The notes below the pieces were generated by a model. That model saw only the letters and a program-made list of their open reading frames with translations, was not told the DNA's origin and did not search any database. This document shows, piece after piece, positions 41,590-49,161 of a DNA stretch of 64,000 bases (position 1 is the stretch's first letter; every line of letters starts with the position of its first letter). The stretch spans positions 38,006 to 102,005 of the forward strand of contig QOOS01000004.1 in the NCBI GenBank assembly GCA_003331425.1, read 5' to 3'. A program made the position numbers and the translations under genes. Source of the stretch: Candidatus Nitrosopumilus sp. (GTDB lineage Archaea; Thermoproteota; Nitrososphaeria; Nitrososphaerales; Nitrosopumilaceae).

Positions 41590-42714
41590 ATGGTTGCTAT
41601 AGATCAAGTTCTTGAAAAATTAAGTACTGTAATTGATCCTGATTTGAAAAAAGATATTGTTTCTATGGGAATGATTAAAGATTTAGAGCTTAATGATGGT
41701 AATCTAAAATTCACTTTAGAATTAACTACTCCTGCATGCCCTTTCAATGTAGAAATTGAAGATGATGTAAGAAAGGCAATTGCTGAACTATCTGACTTGA
41801 AGAATTTTGATTTGAATGTAACTGCAAAGGTAATGGAAGGTCGTTCACTTGAAGCAGATACCCAAATGGCAACTGTCAAAAATATTATCGGCGTTGCCAG
41901 TGGTAAAGGTGGTGTAGGAAAGTCTACTGTATCATTAAACTTAGCTCTTGCATTATCTCAAACTGGAGCTAAAGTTGGATTACTTGATGCAGATATCTAT
42001 GGACCTAGTATTCCTTTGATGTTGGGAATGAAAGATGGTTCAATGGAAGTTGAAGATAACAAACTTCAACCTGCAGATGTAAATGGATTAAAAGTAGTAT
42101 CTTTTGGTTTTTTTGCAGATCAATCTAATCAAGCTGCAATTTATCGTGGTCCTATTATTTCTGGAATTTTAAAACAATTTTTAGTTGATACTAACTGGTC
42201 TGAACTAGATTATCTAATTGTTGATCTTCCGCCTGGAACTGGTGATATTCCGCTAACTCTTGCACAAACAATTCCAATTACTGGAATTCTTGTAATCACT
42301 ACTCCTCAAGATGTTGCAAGTAATGTTGCAGTGAAAGCAGTTTCAATGTTTGAAAAACTTAATGTTCCAATAATAGGTGTAATTGAAAATATGAGTCATT
42401 TTATTTGTCCAAAATGTGATGACAAACATTACATATTTGGAAACGGTGGTGCTAAAAAAATTAGTGAACAATTTAAAATTCCATTTTTGGGTGAAATTCC
42501 ATTAAATTATGGAATTATGTCTGGTTCAGATTCTGGAAAGCCAATTATGAATACAAATACTGATTCACCAAGTGCTGAAGCATTTCGTGCTAGTGCAAAA
42601 AATGTAGCTGCTCAATGTAGTATTATTGCATCTAATTTACAAGAAGAAATGGAATCTGAATCTGGTGAATCTGAATCATCTGATGAAGATTCTACAAATA
42701 ACGGCACTTCTTAA
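41590..42714 (+). CDS. Mrp/NBP35-type iron-sulfur cluster carrier ATPase with N-terminal DUF59
   Basis: 374 residues. An N-terminal DUF59/MIP18 domain (about 1-90) ends in ELTTPACPFNV-like sequence (cysteine in PACPF). The ParA-type ATPase follows with GVASGKGGVGKSTVSLNLA near residue 100 and DADIYGPSIPLM. The CxxC FICPKCDDK near residue 275 is the cluster-bridging motif. ApbC/NBP35 proteins transfer 4Fe-4S clusters to target enzymes. The C-terminal 25 residues are acidic and Ser-rich. This DUF59-Mrp fusion is common in archaea. Confidence 0.93.
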   Translation: MVAIDQVLEKLSTVIDPDLKKDIVSMGMIKDLELNDGNLKFTLELTTPACPFNVEIEDDVRKAIAELSDLKNFDLNVTAKVMEGRSLEADTQMATVKNIIGVASGKGGVGKSTVSLNLALALSQTGAKVGLLDADIYGPSIPLMLGMKDGSMEVEDNKLQPADVNGLKVVSFGFFADQSNQAAIYRGPIISGILKQFLVDTNWSELDYLIVDLPPGTGDIPLTLAQTIPITGILVITTPQDVASNVAVKAVSMFEKLNVPIIGVIENMSHFICPKCDDKHYIFGNGGAKKISEQFKIPFLGEIPLNYGIMSGSDSGKPIMNTNTDSPSAEAFRASAKNVAAQCSIIASNLQEEMESESGESESSDEDSTNNGTS

Positions 42715-42725
42715 TTGAGATTCCT

Positions 42726-43220
42726 GTGAAATTACCTGATTCTCTTAGAGACCAATTCAAAACTCCTTTAGGTGTATTATTGCCAATTGGAGAAGATAAT
42801 AAAGAAAATATTCAAAAATATCTTTCAAAAAATTCCTATGTCGTAACTGTTGGAGATCAAACTACTGAAAAAATGATTAACTTTGGTTTAATTCCCTCTT
42901 TGCAAATTATTGATGGTTTTGAAAAAAGACAAAAACGTGATTTGCCAAAACTTGGAAGTGCAACTGAATTAAAAATTGATAATCCTGCAACTGAAATCAC
43001 TGTAGAAAGTGTTGAGATGATCAAAAAAGCATTTTCTATGACTTCTCCTGTGCGAATAACTGTATTTGGTGAAGAGGATTTGTTAGTGCTTCCTGTTTGT
43101 ATTCATGCTCCTGATAACTCAATAGTGTTGTATGGTCAGCCAAATGAGGGGCTTGTTTTAGTTGAAATTACTACAGAAATTAGAAATAAAGCACAAACAT
43201 TACTTGATCTAATGAACTAA
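42726..43220 (+). CDS. GTP-dependent dephospho-CoA kinase
   Basis: The 164-residue DUF359 protein phosphorylates dephospho-CoA with GTP, the last step of CoA synthesis in archaea. The blocks VVTVGDQTTEKMINFGLIP and IIDGFEKRQKR are the family's conserved acidic and basic motifs. The middle PATEITVE and the VFGEEDLLVLP stretch also match. It starts (GTG) 11 nt after the Mrp gene, so the two are probably co-transcribed. Confidence 0.9.
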   Translation: MKLPDSLRDQFKTPLGVLLPIGEDNKENIQKYLSKNSYVVTVGDQTTEKMINFGLIPSLQIIDGFEKRQKRDLPKLGSATELKIDNPATEITVESVEMIKKAFSMTSPVRITVFGEEDLLVLPVCIHAPDNSIVLYGQPNEGLVLVEITTEIRNKAQTLLDLMN

Positions 43221-43221
43221 T

Positions 43222-43279
43222 GGGGTGTGATGAGACGGTGGCTGTATGATTCGTGATTACCCCACATAACCTCTGACCC
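43222..43279 (+). ncRNA. Candidate C/D box small RNA
   Basis: Right after the CoA kinase gene the sequence has a C box GTGATGA (43227-43233) and a D box CTGA (43273-43276). They are flanked by GGG and CCC that can form a short terminal stem. Inside lie C'-like TGATTCG and D'-like CTGT. The total of 58 nt is typical for archaeal C/D sRNAs that guide 2'-O-methylation. The guide upstream of the D box would read CCACATAACCT. The target is not identified. Confidence 0.6.
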
Positions 43280-43371
43280 TATTTATTCATAATTTTACGA
43301 AATCAAAATCAACCAATCGTCTTACAAGAATTGACATTTCAAGATAAAGATGGATTACTTTACGATAAACT

Positions 43372-43749
43372 ATGAAACTTGATGATGATCTAAAGTTACA
43401 AATTTTAGAAAAAGTTGGAATCTATTCTCAAAGATTTTCAATTCCTGAACCTGTAATTTTATTGACTACAAAAGAAGTACTTGATGCCCCTAGAGAAAAG
43501 ACTGAAGGTCGACGTACATCTGCTTACAAGTATTACGGGGTTTCTTATTTACAACATAATTTGGTTTTTCTCAATATTAGAAAAATTCCTGATGAAAAAA
43601 CTCTTGAAAATACTCTAGTTCATGAATTAATTCATATGCGATTCCCTTATCTTGCACATGGAAAGAGATTCAATAAATTAGTTAGACAAGGATTGAGAGG
43701 AAAAACATTTTCCCCTTATAAAAAAAGAAGTAAAACCCCTTCTTTTTGA
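43372..43749 (+). CDS. SprT-like zinc metalloprotein
   Basis: The 125-residue protein has the metal motif VHELIHMRFPYLAHGKRFNKL near residue 82. HExxH supplies two zinc ligands and the histidine of HGKRF the third, as in SprT/Spartan-type metallopeptidases. The remaining sequence is basic, consistent with nucleic-acid or ribosome association. A protease role in cleaving DNA-protein crosslinks is an inference from the family. It overlaps the pyrophosphatase start by 4 nt. Confidence 0.8.
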   Translation: MKLDDDLKLQILEKVGIYSQRFSIPEPVILLTTKEVLDAPREKTEGRRTSAYKYYGVSYLQHNLVFLNIRKIPDEKTLENTLVHELIHMRFPYLAHGKRFNKLVRQGLRGKTFSPYKKRSKTPSF

Positions 43750-45824
43750 TTAATACTTTTAAGATTGAAATAAATCAATATACTGTGGATATTTCTGAGG
43801 TTTTACCTTTCATAGCTGGTATTGCGTCTTTTCTTGTAGCTGGTGGTTTAGTTGCTTGGATTACCAAACAACCTTCTGGTAGCAAAGAAATGATGGATAT
43901 CTCAAATGCTGTAAAAGAAGGAGCTTCTGCATTTTTAAGACGTGAAATGAAAATTATTGTTCCTGTTGCAATTGCACTTTCAGTCATTATTGGAGCCTTT
44001 TTACAACCGTCAAATGGAATAGCATTTGCAGTTGGTGCAGCATTATCTGCAGTTGCAGGAATTATTTCATTAAAAATTACAGTAAAAGCAGCAGTAAGAG
44101 CTGCAAATCTAAGTAGTGAAGGTCTTGGAAAAACATTTGCTATGGCATTCAGGGGTGGAGCCACCGTTGGATTAGCCGTACCTGCAATGGCACTTTTGGC
44201 AATCACTGGTTTGTATTTGATTTACCCTGATCCAATTACAATTGCAGGAGTGGGAATTGGTGCCAGTCTAATTGCATTATTCATTAGAATTGGTGGTGGT
44301 ATTTTTACAAAGGCTGCTGATATGGGTGCTGATTTAGTAGGTAAAGTAGAAGCAAATATTCCTGAAGATGATCCTAGAAATCCTGCTACTATTGCCGATA
44401 ATGTTGGTGATAATGTTGGCGATGCAGCTGGAATGGGTTCTGATGTTTATGAATCTTATATCGTAACAATACTTGCAGCATTACTAATTGCTGCATTAAT
44501 TGGTGCACCAAACTTTTTCCTTTATCCAATTTTAATTGGTTCTTCTGGAATGATTGCATCCATTATTGGTGTTGTAATTGTTGGTTCAAAAGGTGTAACT
44601 GATGTCATGAAACCCCTCAATCGTTCATTCTATGTTTCAGCAGCAATTGCAATTGCATTAAACTATGTTTTCATTACACAATTTATTGAACAATCTTCAA
44701 CTGCACTTGCTTTATTTGGCACAACTGTAATTGGTGTAATACTAGTTCCTGTAATTCAAAAAATTACTGATAATTATACTAGTTACAAAAAAGGTCCAGT
44801 TAAAGAAATTGCAGATTCTGCAAAATGGGGATATGCATCATTAACATTAATGGGAATAATCAAAGGAATGCAATCAACTGGACCATTCATGATTGCATTA
44901 GTTGTTGCAATTATCATCTCATACTCTATTGCTTCTTCTGCAGCTCCTGAAGGTGCAGATCCAGTACTTTATGGAATTTTTGGAACTTCTTTGACTGCAA
45001 TGGCAATGTTGAGTCTTGCTGGAATAGTTCTAAGTATTGATGCATTTGGTCCAATTGCTGATAATGCAGGAGGAATTGTTGAAATGACTGGAATGGGTGA
45101 AGAAAATAGAAAAGTTACTGACGAAATTGATGCCGTTGGAAATACAACAAAAGCTGTCACAAAGGGATTTGCGATAGCTAGTGCTGCCCTGGCTGCATTA
45201 GCTATGATTCAAGCTTTTCAATTTGAAGCAGCCCATATTTTTGAAGGAGTTTTGGAATTAAATTATAGTTTAACAAATCCTGCAATAATTGTTGGATTGT
45301 TAGTTGGTGGTCTAATTCCATTTATTATAACTGGACAATTGATCAATGGTGTTTCAAGAGCTGCAGGTAAAATGGTAGATGAAGTTAGAAGACAATTCAA
45401 AGCTGATCCTGGTATTCTTGCAGGAACTTCAAAACCTGATTATGCAAAGTGTGTTGATATTGCAACTGTTGCTTCAATTAGAGAATTATGGAAACCTGCA
45501 ATTGTTGCAATTATTTCACCTATAATTTTGGGAATTTTACTGGGTCCTACTGCAGTTGCTGGTTTGTTAATGGGTGCAGTTGTAACTGGAATTTTACTAG
45601 CATATCATTTAGCAAATACTGGTGGTGCATGGGATAATGCAAAGAAATTGGTTGAAATGAAAGGTGAGAAAGGTTCTGAAGTCCATAAAGTTGCAGTGGT
45701 TGGTGATATTATTGGTGATCCTTACAAAGATACCGCAGGACCTGCACTAAATACTGTGATTAAATTACTTAATACAATAGCAATTGTATTTGTATCTGCA
45801 TTTGTAGCAATTCTTTCAATTTAA
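43746..45824 (+). CDS. hppA: Membrane-bound proton-translocating pyrophosphatase, K+-independent type
   Basis: The 692-residue protein has about 15-16 membrane helices. It couples pyrophosphate hydrolysis to proton export. The catalytic loop is GGIFTKAADMGADLVGKVEANIP-like with EDDPRNPATIADNVGDNVGD next. The C-terminal catalytic residues lie in GDIIGDPYKDTAGPAL. The stretch VGNTTKAVTKGFAI has lysine where K+-dependent enzymes have alanine, indicating the K+-independent class. The start is TTG within the TTGA overlap. Confidence 0.95.
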   Translation: MINTFKIEINQYTVDISEVLPFIAGIASFLVAGGLVAWITKQPSGSKEMMDISNAVKEGASAFLRREMKIIVPVAIALSVIIGAFLQPSNGIAFAVGAALSAVAGIISLKITVKAAVRAANLSSEGLGKTFAMAFRGGATVGLAVPAMALLAITGLYLIYPDPITIAGVGIGASLIALFIRIGGGIFTKAADMGADLVGKVEANIPEDDPRNPATIADNVGDNVGDAAGMGSDVYESYIVTILAALLIAALIGAPNFFLYPILIGSSGMIASIIGVVIVGSKGVTDVMKPLNRSFYVSAAIAIALNYVFITQFIEQSSTALALFGTTVIGVILVPVIQKITDNYTSYKKGPVKEIADSAKWGYASLTLMGIIKGMQSTGPFMIALVVAIIISYSIASSAAPEGADPVLYGIFGTSLTAMAMLSLAGIVLSIDAFGPIADNAGGIVEMTGMGEENRKVTDEIDAVGNTTKAVTKGFAIASAALAALAMIQAFQFEAAHIFEGVLELNYSLTNPAIIVGLLVGGLIPFIITGQLINGVSRAAGKMVDEVRRQFKADPGILAGTSKPDYAKCVDIATVASIRELWKPAIVAIISPIILGILLGPTAVAGLLMGAVVTGILLAYHLANTGGAWDNAKKLVEMKGEKGSEVHKVAVVGDIIGDPYKDTAGPALNTVIKLLNTIAIVFVSAFVAILSI

Positions 45825-45829
45825 AAATT

Positions 45830-46006
45830 TTAATCAATACTCAAAGTCATATCTAATTCATCAACTTGTGCTTGAATGGCTTTTTGTAAAGTTTGATTAT
45901 GCTTGCTACAAAATTTAAAATAATCATCTGCTGTTTGAAAACAACCACAAATCCACTCTGTTTTTTTGTCTCCTTCAATTGTGCCTTTTGAATATTTTTT
46001 ATTCAT
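45830..46006 (-). CDS. Small hypothetical protein with cysteine-rich N-terminal half
   Basis: This 58-residue ORF is below the track's threshold. It begins MNKKYSKGTIEGDKKTEW and contains ICGCFQTADDYFKFCSKHN, giving CxC plus C...H, a possible zinc site. The C-terminal half is helical and acidic. The reading frame and protein-like composition argue for a real gene, but I see no homologue. It converges on hppA with 5 nt between them. Confidence 0.5.
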   Translation of the reverse strand: MNKKYSKGTIEGDKKTEWICGCFQTADDYFKFCSKHNQTLQKAIQAQVDELDMTLSID

Positions 46007-46059
46007 AAATTATGTTGTAATTTCTTCTAAAAATATTTTTTTAAAAAAGAAAAAAATGT

Positions 46060-46317
46060 TTAAGGACAGCCTTCCATTTTTTGAATGAAATAACCTTTTT
46101 CCTTAATTGCCTGTTCTACAGGCTCTGGACAAGATTGTGAGTGGCAAAATGTACATTCGTTTTGTGTCATTTGTGCTTCTCCTTCTCCTATCTCTTTCAA
46201 CCATTCTTTACCATACTCGATGGCTTTAGGATGATCTTTTTCACCTGTAATTACATCAAAGTGCATTGTGTGACCGTCTGCTGCTTTGACATAAGTGTCG
46301 TATACGTGAATTTCCAT
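46060..46317 (-). CDS. DUF2024 family protein
   Basis: The 85-residue protein starts MEIHVYDTYVKAADGHTMHFDV, the DUF2024 signature. It ends with NECTFCHSQSCPEP and a terminal EGCP, so it also has a cysteine cluster. The function of DUF2024 is unknown. A promoter with a palindromic GGGATATTTAATCCC lies just upstream. Confidence 0.75.
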   Translation of the reverse strand: MEIHVYDTYVKAADGHTMHFDVITGEKDHPKAIEYGKEWLKEIGEGEAQMTQNECTFCHSQSCPEPVEQAIKEKGYFIQKMEGCP

Positions 46318-46334
46318 ATTTTTTGTTAAAAAAA

Positions 46335-46349
46335 GGGATATTTAATCCC
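46335..46349 (-). promoter_or_regulatory. Palindrome GGGAT-N5-ATCCC over the TATA box of the DUF2024 gene
   Basis: A perfect 5-bp inverted repeat surrounds ATTTA. On the minus strand the ATTAAATAT core resembles a TATA box 18-32 nt before the ATG at 46317. An operator that blocks TBP binding would look like this. Confidence 0.4.
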
Positions 46350-46384
46350 AAAGATGATTCTACACCCTTGAATTTTTTATTTTG

Positions 46385-46777
46385 TTATTTTTCTTCAATT
46401 GGAATCTCTATACTGTCTGATTCTAGAATAAATGCTTTGAAATTTTTGTTGATTCCTGAATAGATTATCCATACTACTGGATTACTTTGCATAAATTTTT
46501 TATCTGTATTTGAAGGAAATGCCTCTGAATTTGGATGTGAGTGGAATATTCCTATTACTTCAATTTTTTTGTCTTCGGCAATTTTGTATGCCTCTATCAA
46601 TTGTTCATTTGAAATTGTAAAATTTATTGGCGATTCATCAATATTTTTTGTTAAAAAAACCTCTTCAATTTTGTTTTCTTTTCCAAATAATATTGCACAT
46701 GCTTCGTTAGGTTTTTGGTTTTCTGAATGTTGTACAAGAATTTTTTTATCTGATTGTTTTAAAATAATTTTCTGCAA
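46385..46777 (-). CDS. JAMM/MPN-domain metalloprotease
   Basis: The 130-residue protein has a complete JAMM motif: HSHPNSEAFPSNTD gives HxH-x7-S-x2-D, with a glutamate earlier in NEACAIL. These zinc enzymes remove ubiquitin-like modifiers (SAMPs) in archaea, cleaving isopeptide bonds. Archaeal desampylases have the same size and motif. It lies 2 nt downstream of the di-cupredoxin gene on the same strand. Confidence 0.88.
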   Translation of the reverse strand: MQKIILKQSDKKILVQHSENQKPNEACAILFGKENKIEEVFLTKNIDESPINFTISNEQLIEAYKIAEDKKIEVIGIFHSHPNSEAFPSNTDKKFMQSNPVVWIIYSGINKNFKAFILESDSIEIPIEEK

Positions 46778-46779
46778 AT

Positions 46780-47871
46780 CTATTCTACGTTAACTGTTCC
46801 AATCATCCATGGATGTAAAATACAATAGTACTCAAAGTTACCAGCTTCAGTAAATGTGAATTCATAAGTATCTCCCAAGTTTAATATCTGTGAATCAAAT
46901 ACTCCATCTGCACCGTCTGCTGGACTTCCAGATGTTGCAGTATGCATTGCAGCATCTTCATTAACCCATTCGATTGGTGTTCCTACTGAAATGTTAATTA
47001 CTTCTGGGTCATAGTAAATTCTTCCATCTTCTGGAATTGCAGCTCCTTCTGGAATAATTATTTTAGTTGCCTCTTTTGGAGCTTCAATAACTAAAGTTGC
47101 AATCATCCATGGATGTACAATACACAAGTATTCGTATTCGCCAACTTCTAAGTTAGTTGTATCTAAAGAATATGTTTCTCCTTCACTAATTAAACTAGAA
47201 TCAAATGTCTCTCCATAATCAGATGCACTAGTAACTGTATGTGGTGCAACATCTGCGTTTGTCCATACAACTGTATGACCTTGTGTTACAATTGCTCTAT
47301 CTGGATCATAATCTGGATTTCCTTCTTGTGCTGAATCTTTGAGAATTTCAATTGCAAAAATTTGTCCGGCTGGAACATCTTCCATTGCTTCTTCATCAAT
47401 TAATTCTTCAGCTAACTCTGCTTCACTTTCGCTCATTGAACCAGCTGTAATCCAAATAACTAATCCGCTAGCAACTGCTAATCCTAATACTAAACCAATT
47501 GGTTTGATACTTCCTGGTTTTTTCATTGCTATCCATGCAACTCCTGCAGATGGAAGTGCAATTGCTAGTATGACAAGAATTAATGAAAATGTGTAATCTG
47601 AAGAATTCATTGTACTTAATGCATAAAGTCCAAATCCTATTGAAATAGCAACAATAACTAAAGTTGTAATTTTAGCCCTGTTACTAGTTGATACTCCACC
47701 ATCCAGAATACCTGCTGCTGTGAAAATTAGTCCTACAAACATTGTTAGACCTGTTAGTGCGTGCATTCCATCGATGAATGTGTGTGCAATTCCTGCATAT
47801 GATAAAATGAGACCAGCTAATCCTACGCCTGTAAGGCCCATACCTGGCATTAATAGGTCCCAATTACTCAT
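46780..47871 (-). CDS. Membrane protein with two plastocyanin-like domains
   Basis: 363 residues: about five N-terminal membrane helices (residues 5-150) precede two extracellular cupredoxins. Each has full type 1 ligands: VAPHTVTSA with YEYLCIVHPWMIAT in the first and AAMHTATSG with FEYYCILHPWMIGT in the second. Tandem membrane cupredoxins are typical of the ammonia-oxidising archaeal electron chain, where copper proteins replace cytochrome c. The gene is divergent from ctaB across 95 nt. Confidence 0.9.
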   Translation of the reverse strand: MSNWDLLMPGMGLTGVGLAGLILSYAGIAHTFIDGMHALTGLTMFVGLIFTAAGILDGGVSTSNRAKITTLVIVAISIGFGLYALSTMNSSDYTFSLILVILAIALPSAGVAWIAMKKPGSIKPIGLVLGLAVASGLVIWITAGSMSESEAELAEELIDEEAMEDVPAGQIFAIEILKDSAQEGNPDYDPDRAIVTQGHTVVWTNADVAPHTVTSASDYGETFDSSLISEGETYSLDTTNLEVGEYEYLCIVHPWMIATLVIEAPKEATKIIIPEGAAIPEDGRIYYDPEVINISVGTPIEWVNEDAAMHTATSGSPADGADGVFDSQILNLGDTYEFTFTEAGNFEYYCILHPWMIGTVNVE

Positions 47872-47966
47872 TAAAATAAGCTGGTAAGAGTGAGATACTT
47901 ATTCCTTTTGAAATATAATGGATCTACAACAAGGAATAAAACGGCTTTGAAACTGGGTAGAGTGAA

Positions 47967-48854
47967 TTGGGAATTAATGAAATAATAGAAATATCGAAAC
48001 CAAGAATAGTAGTTCTGTTAGTTATTACTGCAGTTACATCCATGTATGCTGCAAGTAAATTAGTTACAGGAGCATCTCAACTTGATTATTTGGATTATTT
48101 GCATATTATAGTTGCAGGAGCATTGGCATCAGCTGGCTCTAGTGCTCTAAATCACTATTATGATAAAGACATTGATCCTAAAATGAGTAGAACAAGTTCT
48201 AGACCTATTCCTTCTGGAAGAATGGCTGCATCACATGTTTTGTTATATGGATTAGCTGTAAGCTGTATTTCTGTAATTTACGGATTCTTTGCACTTAATG
48301 CGATATCTGCATTTTTTATTGCATTAGGAATATTCTCTTACGTTATAATTTACACAGTTTGGCTAAAACGTAGAAACACTTCCAATATTGTAATTGGTGG
48401 AATTGCTGGTAGCGCTGCAGCTTGGGCAGGATGGGCAGCTGCAACTGGTAGTATGGATTTATTGGGATTCTTAGTTGGCTTTTTAGTATTTGTTTGGACA
48501 CCTTCCCACTTTTGGTGCCTTGCAATGAAAATTAAAGATGAATATGCACAGGCTGAAGTTCCAATGTTACCTGTTGTGATTGGAATGCAAAAAACATCTA
48601 AATTCATTTTGGGTAATACTTTAATTTTAATTCCTTACTCTCTGTTACTTGTATTGATTCCAGATGGATTGGGAATTGTTTACACAGTCATTGCATCTGT
48701 ATCTGGTGGTTTGATGTTGGTATATCATTACAAATTAACAAAAACCCCTACATCTGAATTTGCTTGGAAAGCATACAAAGTAACTGCACCTTATTTGACA
48801 ATTATTTTTGTAGCAGTTGCATTAGATGCAGCATTTCATTTTCCTTTAATCTAA
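47967..48854 (+). CDS. ctaB: Protoheme IX farnesyltransferase (heme O synthase)
   Basis: The 295-residue UbiA-type prenyltransferase has about nine membrane helices. The prenyl-diphosphate motif NHYYDKDIDPKMSRTSSRP is near residue 72, and a second conserved block is FVWTPSHFWCLAMKIKDEY near 170. It makes heme O from heme B, a precursor of heme A for the terminal oxidase. The start is TTG. The location beside the di-cupredoxin gene fits respiratory-chain assembly. Confidence 0.94.
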   Translation: MGINEIIEISKPRIVVLLVITAVTSMYAASKLVTGASQLDYLDYLHIIVAGALASAGSSALNHYYDKDIDPKMSRTSSRPIPSGRMAASHVLLYGLAVSCISVIYGFFALNAISAFFIALGIFSYVIIYTVWLKRRNTSNIVIGGIAGSAAAWAGWAAATGSMDLLGFLVGFLVFVWTPSHFWCLAMKIKDEYAQAEVPMLPVVIGMQKTSKFILGNTLILIPYSLLLVLIPDGLGIVYTVIASVSGGLMLVYHYKLTKTPTSEFAWKAYKVTAPYLTIIFVAVALDAAFHFPLI

Positions 48855-48862
48855 TTTTTTAA

Positions 48863-49159
48863 TTATTTATCTACGCCTGGAAAACTTGCTTCGTAATCTT
48901 TTTCCATTACTTCTTTATTCTGTTTTTCTATAGGATCCTCTTCTTTTTCAATTACTGCAACCTCTATTCTTCTTTCATCTTTAGTAAACCATGCGACTTT
49001 GATTAATCCTAATATTTCCAAATCTAAAAGTAATTTGTTAAATTTATCTTCTGGTAAATTTAAGCCGTCTTTTGTTAAACTCTTGTAAAGTTCTACATCT
49101 GTTAACGAGTTAGATTCTTTAATTTTTTCAAATATTTGATTTCTTAATGGGATTGTCAT
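48863..49159 (-). CDS. Hypothetical winged-helix-like protein
   Basis: The 98-residue protein is helical at first (IFEKIKESNSLTDVELYKSL) and continues with FNKLLLDLEILGLIKVAWFTKDERR, a pattern consistent with a winged helix-turn-helix. A charged tail follows. DNA binding is an inference from the fold pattern alone. It starts 2 nt after the cdc48 stop and is likely the last gene of that operon. Confidence 0.6.
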   Translation of the reverse strand: MTIPLRNQIFEKIKESNSLTDVELYKSLTKDGLNLPEDKFNKLLLDLEILGLIKVAWFTKDERRIEVAVIEKEEDPIEKQNKEVMEKDYEASFPGVDK

Positions 49160-49161
49160 GA

